Assembly (NCBI GenBank): GCA_029624675.1
Contig: JARSSP010000015.1
Location: forward strand, 62,001 to 126,000
DNA: 64,000 nucleotides
Direction of reading: 5' to 3'
From: Candidatus Contendibacter sp.
GTDB lineage: Bacteria; Pseudomonadota; Gammaproteobacteria; Competibacterales; Competibacteraceae
Made by a program: the position numbers and the translations under genes. Below, piece by piece: positions 1 to 7,598 of this stretch; position 1 is the stretch's first letter; each line of letters starts with the position of its first letter. A model generated the notes under the pieces. The model saw nothing but the letters and a program-made list of their open reading frames with translations. It made no database searches and was not told the origin of the DNA.

Positions 1-2
1 TC

Positions 3-2531
3 GCCGGCGAGGTGTTGCTGAATGTGGTCGGCGACCGGCTGTGGTCGAGCAAAACGGTCAGCGCCCCGGCGGAGGGAACCACGGTGGAGTTGCCCATTCC
101 CGCCGAATGGGGACCGGGCGTATACGTCGCCGCCACCGCGTTCCGGCCGGCGGACAACGCGGCCCAGCGCGGGCCGGGGCGAGCCATCGGCGTCGCCTGG
201 GTCGGGCTGGACCCCGCGCCGCGCACCCTGAACGTCGCGCTGACCGCGCCGACCGAGTGGAAACCGCGCCAGACCGTCGATCTGCCGGTGACGGTGACCG
301 GTCTCGATTCCGGCCAGCCGGCGTATGTGACCGTGGCGGCGGTGGACGAAGGCATTTTGCAACTGACCGATTTCACCAGTCCGGACCCGACCCGCTACTT
401 CCTCGGCAAGCGCCGGCTGGGAATGCAACTGCTCGACCTGTACGGCAGGCTGATCGAAACCGGCGGCCGGCCGGGCCAACTCAAGGTCGGCGGCGACGCC
501 GACAGCCGGCAACTGGACGGCTCCGGGGTGCGCACGGTGAAAACCCTGGCCCTGTTTTCCGGGCCGGTGGCGCTGGACCCCAGCGGTCAGGCGAAAATTC
601 CGCTGGTCCTGCCCGATTTCAACGGTCAGTTGCGACTGATGGCGGTGGCCTGGGATCGCAACCGGCTGGGCCGGGCCGAGGCCGCGCCGCTGGTGCGCGA
701 CCCGCTGGTGGCCCGCGTCTACCTGCCGCGCTTCCTGGCGCCGGAGGATGAAGGTCGCGTCACCGTGACCGTGCAGAACCTGAGCGCCCCACCCGGCGAA
801 TACCGCATCCGGCTGAGCGCCGACGGGGCGGCGGCGGTGACCGAACCGGCGACGTTCACCTTCACCGTCGCCGACTCCGCCACGCAGAATTCCGACAGCC
901 GAACCTTTACCCTGCGCGGACTGCAACCCGGCATCGGCCAAGTGCGCTTGCATCTGGACGGGCCGAACGGTTTCCAACTGGTGCGCGAATCCGAAATCGG
1001 CGTGCGCCCGGCCCAGGCGATTACGACCAGCCGTACCGCCAAGCGCCTGAATCCCAGCGAGTCGCTGCGAATTGGCGACGATTTGCTGCGGGACTATCTG
1101 CCCGGCACCGGCCAAGCCCGACTGAGCTTCAGCAGCCGACCCAATCTCAATGTGCCCGAACTGCTGGCGGAATTGGATCGTTACCCCTACGGCTGCCTCG
1201 AGCAGACCACCAGCCGCGCCCTTCCCTTGCTGTACTTCAACCAGGTGGCCGAGGTTTGGGTCGGCCAGAACGCGACCGAGGCGGGGTTGCGGGCACGAGT
1301 GCAGGACGCGATTCAGCGTATCCTGACCTTGCAGGACGCCAGCGGTGGTTTCGGGTTGTGGAGTCCCGACAGCAACGTCGAAAATTGGCTGTCGGCCTAC
1401 GCCATGGATTTTCTGGTCCGCGCCCGGCAGGAGCAATACCTGGTCCCGGAATCGGCGTATCAGCACGGCCTGAAGTATTTACAGGAGCAGTTGAACACCG
1501 ATGAATTCGGCGAAGCGCAACTCGGCTGGCGGGCTTACGCCCTGTACGTGCTGGCGCGGGTGCAACAGGCCGCCATTGGCGATTTGCGCTACCTGCACGA
1601 CAACCATCTGCAAAAACTGCCCAGCGCGCTGGCCCAGGCGCAACTGGGCGCGGCGCTGGCCCGCTACGGCGAGCTGGGCCGGGCCAGGGAGGCGTTCACC
1701 GCCGCCTTGAAACGGTCGGGCCGGGGCGAGGGACGCGATTACGGCAGCCCGCTGCGCGACCGGGCGGCGCTGTTGACGCTGCTGGTCGAATCGGGGCTGT
1801 TGCCGGAGCGGGTTCCGCAACTGGCGGAAGAAGTGGCCGCCGAGTTCAACCAGCGCCGCTACGCCAGCACCCAGGAACAAGCCTGGCTGTTGCTGGCGGC
1901 CCAGGCGCTGCTGAAACAGCCCGGTCGGGTCCAGTTGGCGGTGGATGGCCAGACGACCACCGCCGATCCGTTCTATCTGACGCCGACGGCGGCGCAATGG
2001 GCCAAGGGGCTGACCGTGGTCAATCAGGGCGCGCAGGCCGCCTGGTACACCCTCAACCTGAGCGGCGTGCCGGTTGCGCAGCAGCCACCGGCGCGGGAGG
2101 GCTTCACCGTCAGCCGCCGCTACTACACCCGCGCCGGCAAGGACGTGGACCCGGCCCAGATCCGCCAGAACGACTTGCTGGTGGTGGTCATCACCGGCGA
2201 GGCGCTGGGTCGCGAGGAGCAGCAGGCGCTGGTGGTGGATCTGTTGCCGGCGGGCCTGGAAATCGAGAACGCCCGGCTGGCGCACAACGCCTCGACCACC
2301 GAAATCGCCTGGCTGCCCGCATTGACGGAGACTTTGCACACCGAATTCCGGGACGACCGCTTCGTGGCGGCGCTGGATTTCGAGGCCGGCGGCGAGCGGA
2401 AATTCACCCTGGCCTATCTGGTGCGGGCGGTCACACCGGGCGTCTACCGGCAACCGGCAGTGTACGTGGAGGATATGTACAAGCCGTGGCAATTCGGGCG
2501 CGGGGCGATGGGGACGGTGAAGGTGGAGTAA
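3..2531 (+). CDS. Bacterial alpha-2-macroglobulin (YfhM-like), C-terminal part
   Basis: The gene is open at the left window edge; about 842 residues remain of a family usually 1500-1900 residues long. The residues YGCLEQTTSR (GCLEQ at 1191-1205) are the thioester signature CxEQ, where Cys and Gln form the internal bond that traps a protease. Upstream parts read as the macroglobulin beta-sandwich domains, followed by the helical thioester domain and a receptor-binding-like C-terminus ending in FGRGAMGTVKVE. Family members are periplasmic, usually lipid-anchored, protease inhibitors that guard the cell wall. The common partner pbpC is not found downstream, where a convergent potassium channel gene follows. 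The signal peptide lies outside the window. Confidence 0.9.
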   Translation, partial: AGEVLLNVVGDRLWSSKTVSAPAEGTTVELPIPAEWGPGVYVAATAFRPADNAAQRGPGRAIGVAWVGLDPAPRTLNVALTAPTEWKPRQTVDLPVTVTGLDSGQPAYVTVAAVDEGILQLTDFTSPDPTRYFLGKRRLGMQLLDLYGRLIETGGRPGQLKVGGDADSRQLDGSGVRTVKTLALFSGPVALDPSGQAKIPLVLPDFNGQLRLMAVAWDRNRLGRAEAAPLVRDPLVARVYLPRFLAPEDEGRVTVTVQNLSAPPGEYRIRLSADGAAAVTEPATFTFTVADSATQNSDSRTFTLRGLQPGIGQVRLHLDGPNGFQLVRESEIGVRPAQAITTSRTAKRLNPSESLRIGDDLLRDYLPGTGQARLSFSSRPNLNVPELLAELDRYPYGCLEQTTSRALPLLYFNQVAEVWVGQNATEAGLRARVQDAIQRILTLQDASGGFGLWSPDSNVENWLSAYAMDFLVRARQEQYLVPESAYQHGLKYLQEQLNTDEFGEAQLGWRAYALYVLARVQQAAIGDLRYLHDNHLQKLPSALAQAQLGAALARYGELGRAREAFTAALKRSGRGEGRDYGSPLRDRAALLTLLVESGLLPERVPQLAEEVAAEFNQRRYASTQEQAWLLLAAQALLKQPGRVQLAVDGQTTTADPFYLTPTAAQWAKGLTVVNQGAQAAWYTLNLSGVPVAQQPPAREGFTVSRRYYTRAGKDVDPAQIRQNDLLVVVITGEALGREEQQALVVDLLPAGLEIENARLAHNASTTEIAWLPALTETLHTEFRDDRFVAALDFEAGGERKFTLAYLVRAVTPGVYRQPAVYVEDMYKPWQFGRGAMGTVKVE

Positions 2532-2633
2532 GCGACATCACCTTCCAAACCCGCCCCCAGCCTCATGCGATAGGGCCGAACGGGGCGGGTTTGGGCTGGT
2601 TACGCCAATCCTCGGCGGGTTTTGCGCTTTTTC

Positions 2634-2648
2634 TCACCGTTGCGGTGA
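2634..2648. repeat. Short perfect inverted repeat between convergent genes
   Basis: TCACCG-TTG-CGGTGA forms a 6-bp stem with a 3-base loop in the 128-bp gap between the convergent macroglobulin and channel genes. T residues lie upstream and A residues downstream, so neither strand has the T tract of an intrinsic terminator. It may still fold at the end of both transcripts. Confidence 0.35.
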
Positions 2649-2659
2649 AAAGAAGCCAG

Positions 2660-3700
2660 CTAAAGCATGGGAATCCGGGAGGGGCCGGTGGTGATCAGGG
2701 AATCCCCCGCGCGGACCACGGTGGCTTCCGGCACATTGAGACGGATTTTTCCCGAAGCGCTGACCCCAAGGGCCAGGTGCTGCTTCTCCCGGCAGACTTG
2801 GGCCAGCTCGCCAAAAGACGCTTCCCGACTTACCTTGACGAAATAGATCTGCTGGCCGCCGCGGGCGCTTAGGAGGTCGCCGATGACTTCCTGCACGCCG
2901 GGGTTGAGCAGTTCCTGGCTGAGGAAGTACGCATCAAAACGAGAGGTACAGACGATCTTGTCGCAGCCGGCCTTTCTAAACAGCTCTTCGGAAGCCGGGT
3001 CCACGCACTCGACCACGGTAGTCGTGTTGCGGTTGCGTCCTTCGATCGCGAGAACGATGGCGATATTGAGAGTGTCCGAAGCCGGGTCCCTGGGATTGCG
3101 GCAAAGGATCACAGCGTGGCGGGCATGGTCAATATCAGCCCGCGTGAGGGTTTGATCCCGGACTGGATTCCCCCGCACGTAATGAAGTCCCCGCTTCTGT
3201 AATTCCGCAGGCAATTCCTCGAGCAACTCGTCCACGAGGACGACCGGGGTAAAATTTCCAAAGGCCGGGTCCAGGAAAAGCTCCTCAAGGATGCTTTCAA
3301 CCTTGGCGAGTCCTGGAAAATTGAAGATAACCAGATGATCTTTCAGTTCAAAGGATGACATGCCCCTGATTTCCCTGCTTTTTACGGTGACCAGGGTTAC
3401 GGCGATCACCGACAGGGCGTAACCGAGCAGCCCGATGCCGAACGCCATGACCGGCCACCCCACCAGAAACCGTCCGCCCGGCGTTTTGGGAAAGAAATCG
3501 CCGTAGCCCACGGTGGTCATGGTAACCATCGTGTACCAGAGTCCATCCGCCCAGCGCACCTCCGGGTTTTCAGAAAGTTCGAAATAGACGAAGCCGGTAG
3601 TCCCATAGAGCAGAATTGCTCCCAGCAGGATAAGAATACGCATGGGAACAGGAGGATTGCGCCAGACGCGGAGCAGCAGGTACTGGATGACCTGGATCAT
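2660..3700 (-). CDS. Two-TM potassium channel with RCK (TrkA-N/TrkA-C) domains
   Basis: The 346-residue product has a transmembrane helix (about 21-41), a pore loop with the selectivity filter TTVGYGDF (62-69) and a second helix (about 80-105). A cytoplasmic Rossmann-type RCK domain (about 118-235) and a TrkA-C-like domain (about 270-346) follow, so it is a ligand-gated K+ channel of the MthK/Kch type. The start at 3700 is chosen because its ATG overlaps the TGA of the upstream nuclease-fold gene (ATGA, 3697-3700); an in-frame ATG at 3721 would add seven residues. It is the last gene of the DUF1190/ATP-grasp/DUF350 operon, which suggests ion flux is part of that system's output. The ligand is unknown. 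Confidence 0.9.
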   Translation of the reverse strand: MIQVIQYLLLRVWRNPPVPMRILILLGAILLYGTTGFVYFELSENPEVRWADGLWYTMVTMTTVGYGDFFPKTPGGRFLVGWPVMAFGIGLLGYALSVIAVTLVTVKSREIRGMSSFELKDHLVIFNFPGLAKVESILEELFLDPAFGNFTPVVLVDELLEELPAELQKRGLHYVRGNPVRDQTLTRADIDHARHAVILCRNPRDPASDTLNIAIVLAIEGRNRNTTTVVECVDPASEELFRKAGCDKIVCTSRFDAYFLSQELLNPGVQEVIGDLLSARGGQQIYFVKVSREASFGELAQVCREKQHLALGVSASGKIRLNVPEATVVRAGDSLITTGPSRIPML

Positions 3701-4290
3701 TCCCGGTTCCGCCCCTGCCATTCACGAATGAGCGCCAAGGCCCTGGCGGCCACCTCCTCGTTGGCCCACAGGCCGCGCCGCCCAGCCCGCGCCAGTTCCT
3801 GTTCATGCAGGTAAAGCGACAGCGCTGGAAACGGATAGGCCGTATAAACCATTACCAATCCTTCCTTGACCAAGTGCAGCCCGATATCCTGATCATGGAT
3901 GTAGAGCGTGCCAAGATATCTGCCATGGCGGTCTCGGGGTGGCGTATGCAGGAGTACCCGCGCCGGCTGGTTCGCCATCAGGCGATTGAGCGTATCCACC
4001 ACTGCCTGTCCATAGGGGGCCACCACATCCTTTTCAATATTGGCATCAAAAGCCTTGATCCCAAGAATGCGCAGGGCTGCCGGCTGTTGTCCCTCCTGAA
4101 CCACGATCACCGAGTCCCCATCAATCACCCGCGCCAGCGTAACGAGGCTCCCGCTATCAATTTTTCCTTCGCTTTTCAGCAGGCTGTGCCGCATGCTCTC
4201 GGCGCTCAATCCGTAAAAAAGCGAAGCGCCAAGCAGCAGAGCGATACATCCCCAAAAAAGCAGCGGTTGCAGGTCTTTTTTCCAGATCAT
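3697..4290 (-). CDS. Membrane-anchored staphylococcal-nuclease-fold protein
   Basis: The 197-residue product has an N-terminal membrane anchor (about residues 9-30) and an SNase-like OB fold: VIDGDSV (55-61), LRILGI (73-78), PYGQAV (92-97), RDRHGRYLGTLY (119-130) and a C-terminal stretch LHEQELARAGRRGLW typical of the family. Arg74 and Arg124 match nuclease Arg35 and Arg87. The segment that should carry Asp40 and Glu43 (consensus GIDxPE) reads GIKAFDAN, so metal and general-base residues look altered and activity is uncertain. It overlaps the K+ channel gene by four bases and lies 74 bp downstream of the DUF350 gene. The protein would be held at the membrane facing the periplasm. Confidence 0.8.
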   Translation of the reverse strand: MIWKKDLQPLLFWGCIALLLGASLFYGLSAESMRHSLLKSEGKIDSGSLVTLARVIDGDSVIVVQEGQQPAALRILGIKAFDANIEKDVVAPYGQAVVDTLNRLMANQPARVLLHTPPRDRHGRYLGTLYIHDQDIGLHLVKEGLVMVYTAYPFPALSLYLHEQELARAGRRGLWANEEVAARALALIREWQGRNRE

Positions 4291-4364
4291 GTTAAAGCGT
4301 GTTACTCAAAATGCCGGCGATCCCGTATTTGGGTCGCCGTTTCGGGAACCCGCCAAAACTGCCC

Positions 4365-4778
4365 TCAATATGTCATGCAGGCCGCATTGATAATGCCGAT
4401 TACCAACGAAATGGCGCCAAGGAATATTCCCTTGCTCACCTGATTGTTTGGAATATCCTGCGCAATCGAAGGAAAAATCATTCTGATGACGCCGAACGCC
4501 GCAAGTTGGACGACCAGCGCGACGATGCCCCAAATGATCATATCGAGAAGCCCGACACTATGCGAAACCGCGCTCGCCAGCGGAATGGTAAAGCCAAGGA
4601 TCGCCCCGCTGTAACTGCTTGCCGCCGCGACATTGCCGTTGGCGATCAGGTTGATTTCCCGGTAAGGGGTCACTTTCGCATACGCCAGCGCGAAAAGGGC
4701 CAGCAGTGCAACCGACGCCCCGAAATAGGAGACAAATGCCCCCAGCCCCGTCAGCAATGCGATCAGCTTTTCTTCCAT
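4365..4778 (-). CDS. DUF350 (YjfL-type) membrane protein
   Basis: The 137-residue, strongly hydrophobic product has about four transmembrane segments in paired DUF350 repeats; INLIANGNVAAASSYSG and the later SKGIFLGAISLVIGIINA are typical of the family. In E. coli the homologue YjfL is encoded with a DUF1190 lipoprotein (YjfM) and a glutathionylspermidine-synthase-like ATP-grasp (YjfC), the same companions as here. The start lies 19 bp after the ATP-grasp stop, preceded by GAGGGGAAACGCCAG, a fair ribosome binding site. The molecular role of DUF350 is not established. The operon suggests it works at the inner membrane with the ATP-grasp product. Confidence 0.85.
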   Translation of the reverse strand: MEEKLIALLTGLGAFVSYFGASVALLALFALAYAKVTPYREINLIANGNVAAASSYSGAILGFTIPLASAVSHSVGLLDMIIWGIVALVVQLAAFGVIRMIFPSIAQDIPNNQVSKGIFLGAISLVIGIINAACMTY

Positions 4779-4797
4779 CTCTGGCGTTTCCCCTCAA

Positions 4798-5934
4798 TTA
4801 CAGTCGAAAAAAATGCGGCGCAAACCGGCTGGTATTGCTGGTGATTGGCGTACTGTCCTCACGTATGCCGATGCCAGCAGCGCGCCCGTTTACAACCCAC
4901 GATCCTGTTACGGCATAGTTGCCGCTGAAGTTTGGCAATGGATGCGCCTGTTGGTAGACATAGCCTTCAGCGCCATAGCGTGCGTCAATGCCCTCAAATG
5001 TCTTCCCCCCGGCGCGCATTGAAATATTAGCGCCTTCTCGGGAGAAAAACGGTTTTCTGACCCTATCGCCCTTGACGTGTCCGGCGTCAAAGAAGGCTGG
5101 TAAAAGATTCTGATGGCCGGGAGCCAATTCCCAGAGCACTGGAAGGATGCCTTTATTGGAGAGAACCATTTTCCATGCCGGTTCAAAAAAATGAACCGAC
5201 CCTTGCAGTACCTGCGCGCCAAATTCATCAGCCAACAGCCATTCCCAAGGATAGAGTTTGAAAACATAATGAATAGGGTGATTGTCGAGATCACAGAAAT
5301 ACCTGAGTTTGGCGTCGAATCCAATATCTTCGATAAAGATATGCCGCCCATCCAGTCCACATTGCAAGGCGACATCCCGCAGATATTCAACCGTTACAAA
5401 ATCCTCTTCATGATCCTTAATGCAAGTAAAATAAAATGGTTGTTTTAATGACAGGGAACTTCCTAGGGCGTGAAAGGCATCCTGGAGTTTTTCATGGATT
5501 GAGTTAAACTGGTCACAGTCCGGGTAGGTATCTTCGAGCCAGATCCATTGGGCGATACTCGATTCAACCAGTGATGTTGGCGTATCGGCATTATATTCAA
5601 GGAGCTTTGGCTCGCTCTTGCCATCGTATGAAAAATCAAAACGGCCATAAAGGGAGCGATCACCGCGTTTCCATGAATCGGTTGCAAACGCCGCCCATTG
5701 ATCGGGGATGCCCATTTTATGGAACAAGTTCCGATTAATCACATCATCAACTGCTTGTAAACAAAGCCTATGCAGCTCATCGGTTACCTCTTCAAGGTGA
5801 TCAATTTCTTCACTGCTGAATTCATAGCAGGTGCCTTCGTTCCAGTATACGCCGCCCATCGAATGAAAAGTAAAGCCAAGCTGATCAAATTTCTGCTTCC
5901 AGCCGTCGCGTTTTTTGACCATGTGGCGCTGCAT
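4798..5934 (-). CDS. Glutathionylspermidine synthase-like ATP-grasp (YgiC/YjfC type)
   Basis: The 378-residue product matches the synthetase half of glutathionylspermidine synthase: YGRFDFSYDG and LLEYNADTPTSLVESSIAQW in the first half, FFSREGANISM near the C-terminus, and a final IGIREDSTPITSNTSRF. The family uses ATP to form an amide bond between a carboxylate and an amine. The N-terminal CHAP amidase domain of full-length E. coli Gsp is absent, as in YgiC and YjfC, and the substrate is unknown. The start codon directly follows the TAA of the DUF1190 gene; a second ATG at 5922 is an alternative start. Base composition of this operon is visibly more AT-rich than its flanks, hinting at a separate origin. 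Confidence 0.88.
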   Translation of the reverse strand: MQRHMVKKRDGWKQKFDQLGFTFHSMGGVYWNEGTCYEFSSEEIDHLEEVTDELHRLCLQAVDDVINRNLFHKMGIPDQWAAFATDSWKRGDRSLYGRFDFSYDGKSEPKLLEYNADTPTSLVESSIAQWIWLEDTYPDCDQFNSIHEKLQDAFHALGSSLSLKQPFYFTCIKDHEEDFVTVEYLRDVALQCGLDGRHIFIEDIGFDAKLRYFCDLDNHPIHYVFKLYPWEWLLADEFGAQVLQGSVHFFEPAWKMVLSNKGILPVLWELAPGHQNLLPAFFDAGHVKGDRVRKPFFSREGANISMRAGGKTFEGIDARYGAEGYVYQQAHPLPNFSGNYAVTGSWVVNGRAAGIGIREDSTPITSNTSRFAPHFFRL

Positions 5935-6318
5935 TTACGACCCAGATCCATGAAAAGATGATGAGTGGCCAAATCCACCCCGGCTGACGTTGCTGTGCGT
6001 CGAAGCGATGGAATTGGAAGATGGATCGCCTTGGGGCATGCTGGCAAAGCGCCCTGTGCTGACCGGCTGCGCATCGCCACCGCCACGCGGAAAATAATAG
6101 GGTCTGCCAGAACGCCAATAGTAGCGCGGGCCTAAATAGCCAGAGCCGCTGGACTCACACCGATCCTCGGAGCCCCAGTCTTCGACACAGCGTTCTTTGG
6201 TCCTGTAAACCTCCCGCTTGTTTTCCTGGCTATCGCTACACGCGCTTAGCAAGCCCGTAGTTGATGCCAGAAGCGTGAGCGCAATTGATCGTGAACGTTT
6301 TATAGTCGCTCTCCTCAA
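5935..6318 (-). CDS. DUF1190-like lipoprotein (YgiB/YjfM type)
   Basis: The 127-residue product starts with a basic lipoprotein signal peptide and lipobox LLSAC, so it is probably lipid-anchored. The mature part has a Cys pair region (ERCVEDWGSEDRCESS), then a Gly-, Tyr- and Ser-rich tail (YLGPRYYWRSGRPYYFPRGG and a His/Ser/Gly end), as in YgiB and YjfM. In E. coli ygiB pairs with ygiC and yjfM with yjfC, matching the ATP-grasp gene that follows here without any gap. It is the first recognisable gene of the minus-strand operon. Its function is unknown; the tail may be the target of the ATP-grasp ligase, which is speculation. Confidence 0.75.
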   Translation of the reverse strand: MRRATIKRSRSIALTLLASTTGLLSACSDSQENKREVYRTKERCVEDWGSEDRCESSGSGYLGPRYYWRSGRPYYFPRGGGDAQPVSTGRFASMPQGDPSSNSIASTHSNVSRGGFGHSSSFHGSGS

Positions 6319-6649
6319 TCAGTTCGTTGCTCGCTCCGGAGCATATGGACAATCCTTGAGTCTGGTTACTCCAGTTACGACAACAGAGGATGTCCGCCCT
6401 TCAAGCATTCCAGGCACCGCGCACGCAGACTGCCGACCAAGTCCGCGCCAGCACACCGCGCGGAGGATGAGGAAGCACACCACTGAAAAACTCGCTAACC
6501 AGCATCCAGAGCAGCATCATATAGAGGATCATGAATTGGTACCAGGCTTGCGCCGCCACGCGGCCAACCTGGTATCGGCCAGGGCTAATGGCCCGGTAAC
6601 CAGGCCCATGCCAGCCCTTATGGCAGACGCCGCCCTGTTCTCAGACTGT
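6319..6649. other. 331-bp region without a convincing gene
   Basis: The region separates the start of the minus-strand lipoprotein gene from the AlbA-family relic. It should hold the promoter of the minus-strand operon, but no clear -35/-10 pair stands out. The only open frame of interest is the short minus-strand ORF at 6401-6532, listed separately. Confidence 0.5.
6401..6532 (-). CDS. Possible small membrane protein (43 aa)
   Basis: A minus-strand frame reads MILYMMLLWMLVSEFFSG then a basic and Pro-rich tail, stopping at 6401-6403. The frame stays open upstream to 6640, reading RAISPGRYQVGRVAAQAWYQ just before this ATG, so a longer version with an alternative start is possible. One hydrophobic segment would span the membrane. 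It lies 82 bp upstream of the DUF1190 gene in the same direction and could be the operon's first gene. No family is recognised and no strong ribosome binding site is visible, so it may be chance coding. Confidence 0.25.
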   Translation of the reverse strand: MILYMMLLWMLVSEFFSGVLPHPPRGVLARTWSAVCVRGAWNA

Positions 6650-7579
6650 CATGGCGGTAGGCTTGCAAATCGTACTGACGGTCATGCCGGCCTTGAACCG
6701 CTCGAAACCGTACCGCACCGCCGGAGGCCGATTTTATCTCCGGGTGGGTCGGACAAGCAGGACGCGACCGGACGGGAACTGGCGCGGATCGCCCAGGCGG
6801 CGGGCGAACTGCATTACGACGAAAGTCCGGTCTGGGGGACCACGCTGAACGACCTGTCGCGGGAGACGTTCGCCGCTTATCACGAGGCGCAATTTGGCCT
6901 GCCGCTGGCGGAGCAACTGGAACAAAGCCGGCTACCCCTGGAACAGTTGCTCCGCCATCTGCGCCTGGCGAAAGCAGTGGATGGCGAGTGGTTGCCGACG
7001 GTGGCGGGTTTGCTGATGTTCGGCGCCGAACCACAACGGTTCATGCCGCAAAGCCGGCTGTCGGCGGTGGCCTTCGCCGGCCTGGACGAGGACGCCGACA
7101 TCCTGGACCGGCGCGAAATCGTCGGGCGCCTGCCGACGATCATCGACGATGCCCGGCTGTTTCTGGAGCGCAACATCCGCCAGCCGGCGCGAGAACTCGG
7201 ATTCCGGCGCGAGGACATCCTGTTGTACGACCGCAAGGCGCTAGGCGAGGCCGTGGTCAACGCCGTCGCCCACCGGGACTACAGCCTGAGCGGTTCGCAA
7301 ATCCGGCTGTTCGTGTTCCCGGATCGCGTGGAGGTCCGCAGTCCGGGGCGGTTGCCGAATTCGGTGACGCTGGACAACATCCGGCTGGGCGTCCATGCCG
7401 AGCGCAATCGGCGACTGGCGACGCTGTTGACGCAACTGGGCTACATGAGCGCCATCGGCACCGGTATCCCGCGCCTGATCATCCGCCTGTCGCGGTTGTT
7501 GTCGGGGCGAGAGCCGGAGTTCGAGCTGGTGGGGGAGGAGTTGCGGGTCAGAATCTGGGCCAGACCGGAAATCCGGTAG
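6650..7579 (+). pseudogene. AlbA_2/HATPase-type ATP-binding protein, 5'-truncated and frameshifted
   Basis: From about 6770 to 7579 one frame encodes the C-terminal ATPase part of the AlbA_2 (Schlafen-like, formerly RecG-related) family: ALGEAVVNAVAHRDYS is the ATP-binding N-box, followed by VEVRSPGRLP and SAIGTGIPRLI. The end of the AlbA domain (PYRTAGGRFYLRVGRTSR) lies in another frame just upstream (6651 frame), so a frameshift occurs near 6755-6775. The usual N-terminal EFK and GGxLxIGV motifs are missing altogether. The gene is therefore probably dead. It sits between two minus-strand groups whose genes would otherwise be adjacent. An intact relative occurs at 48172-49833. Confidence 0.7.
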
Positions 7580-7598
7580 CGCGCGCCATGCGCAATTT

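Noticed and set aside
2634-2648. Intrinsic terminator between the convergent genes at 2.6 kb
   Set aside because: The 6-bp stem lacks a T run on either strand, so only an inverted repeat is reported.
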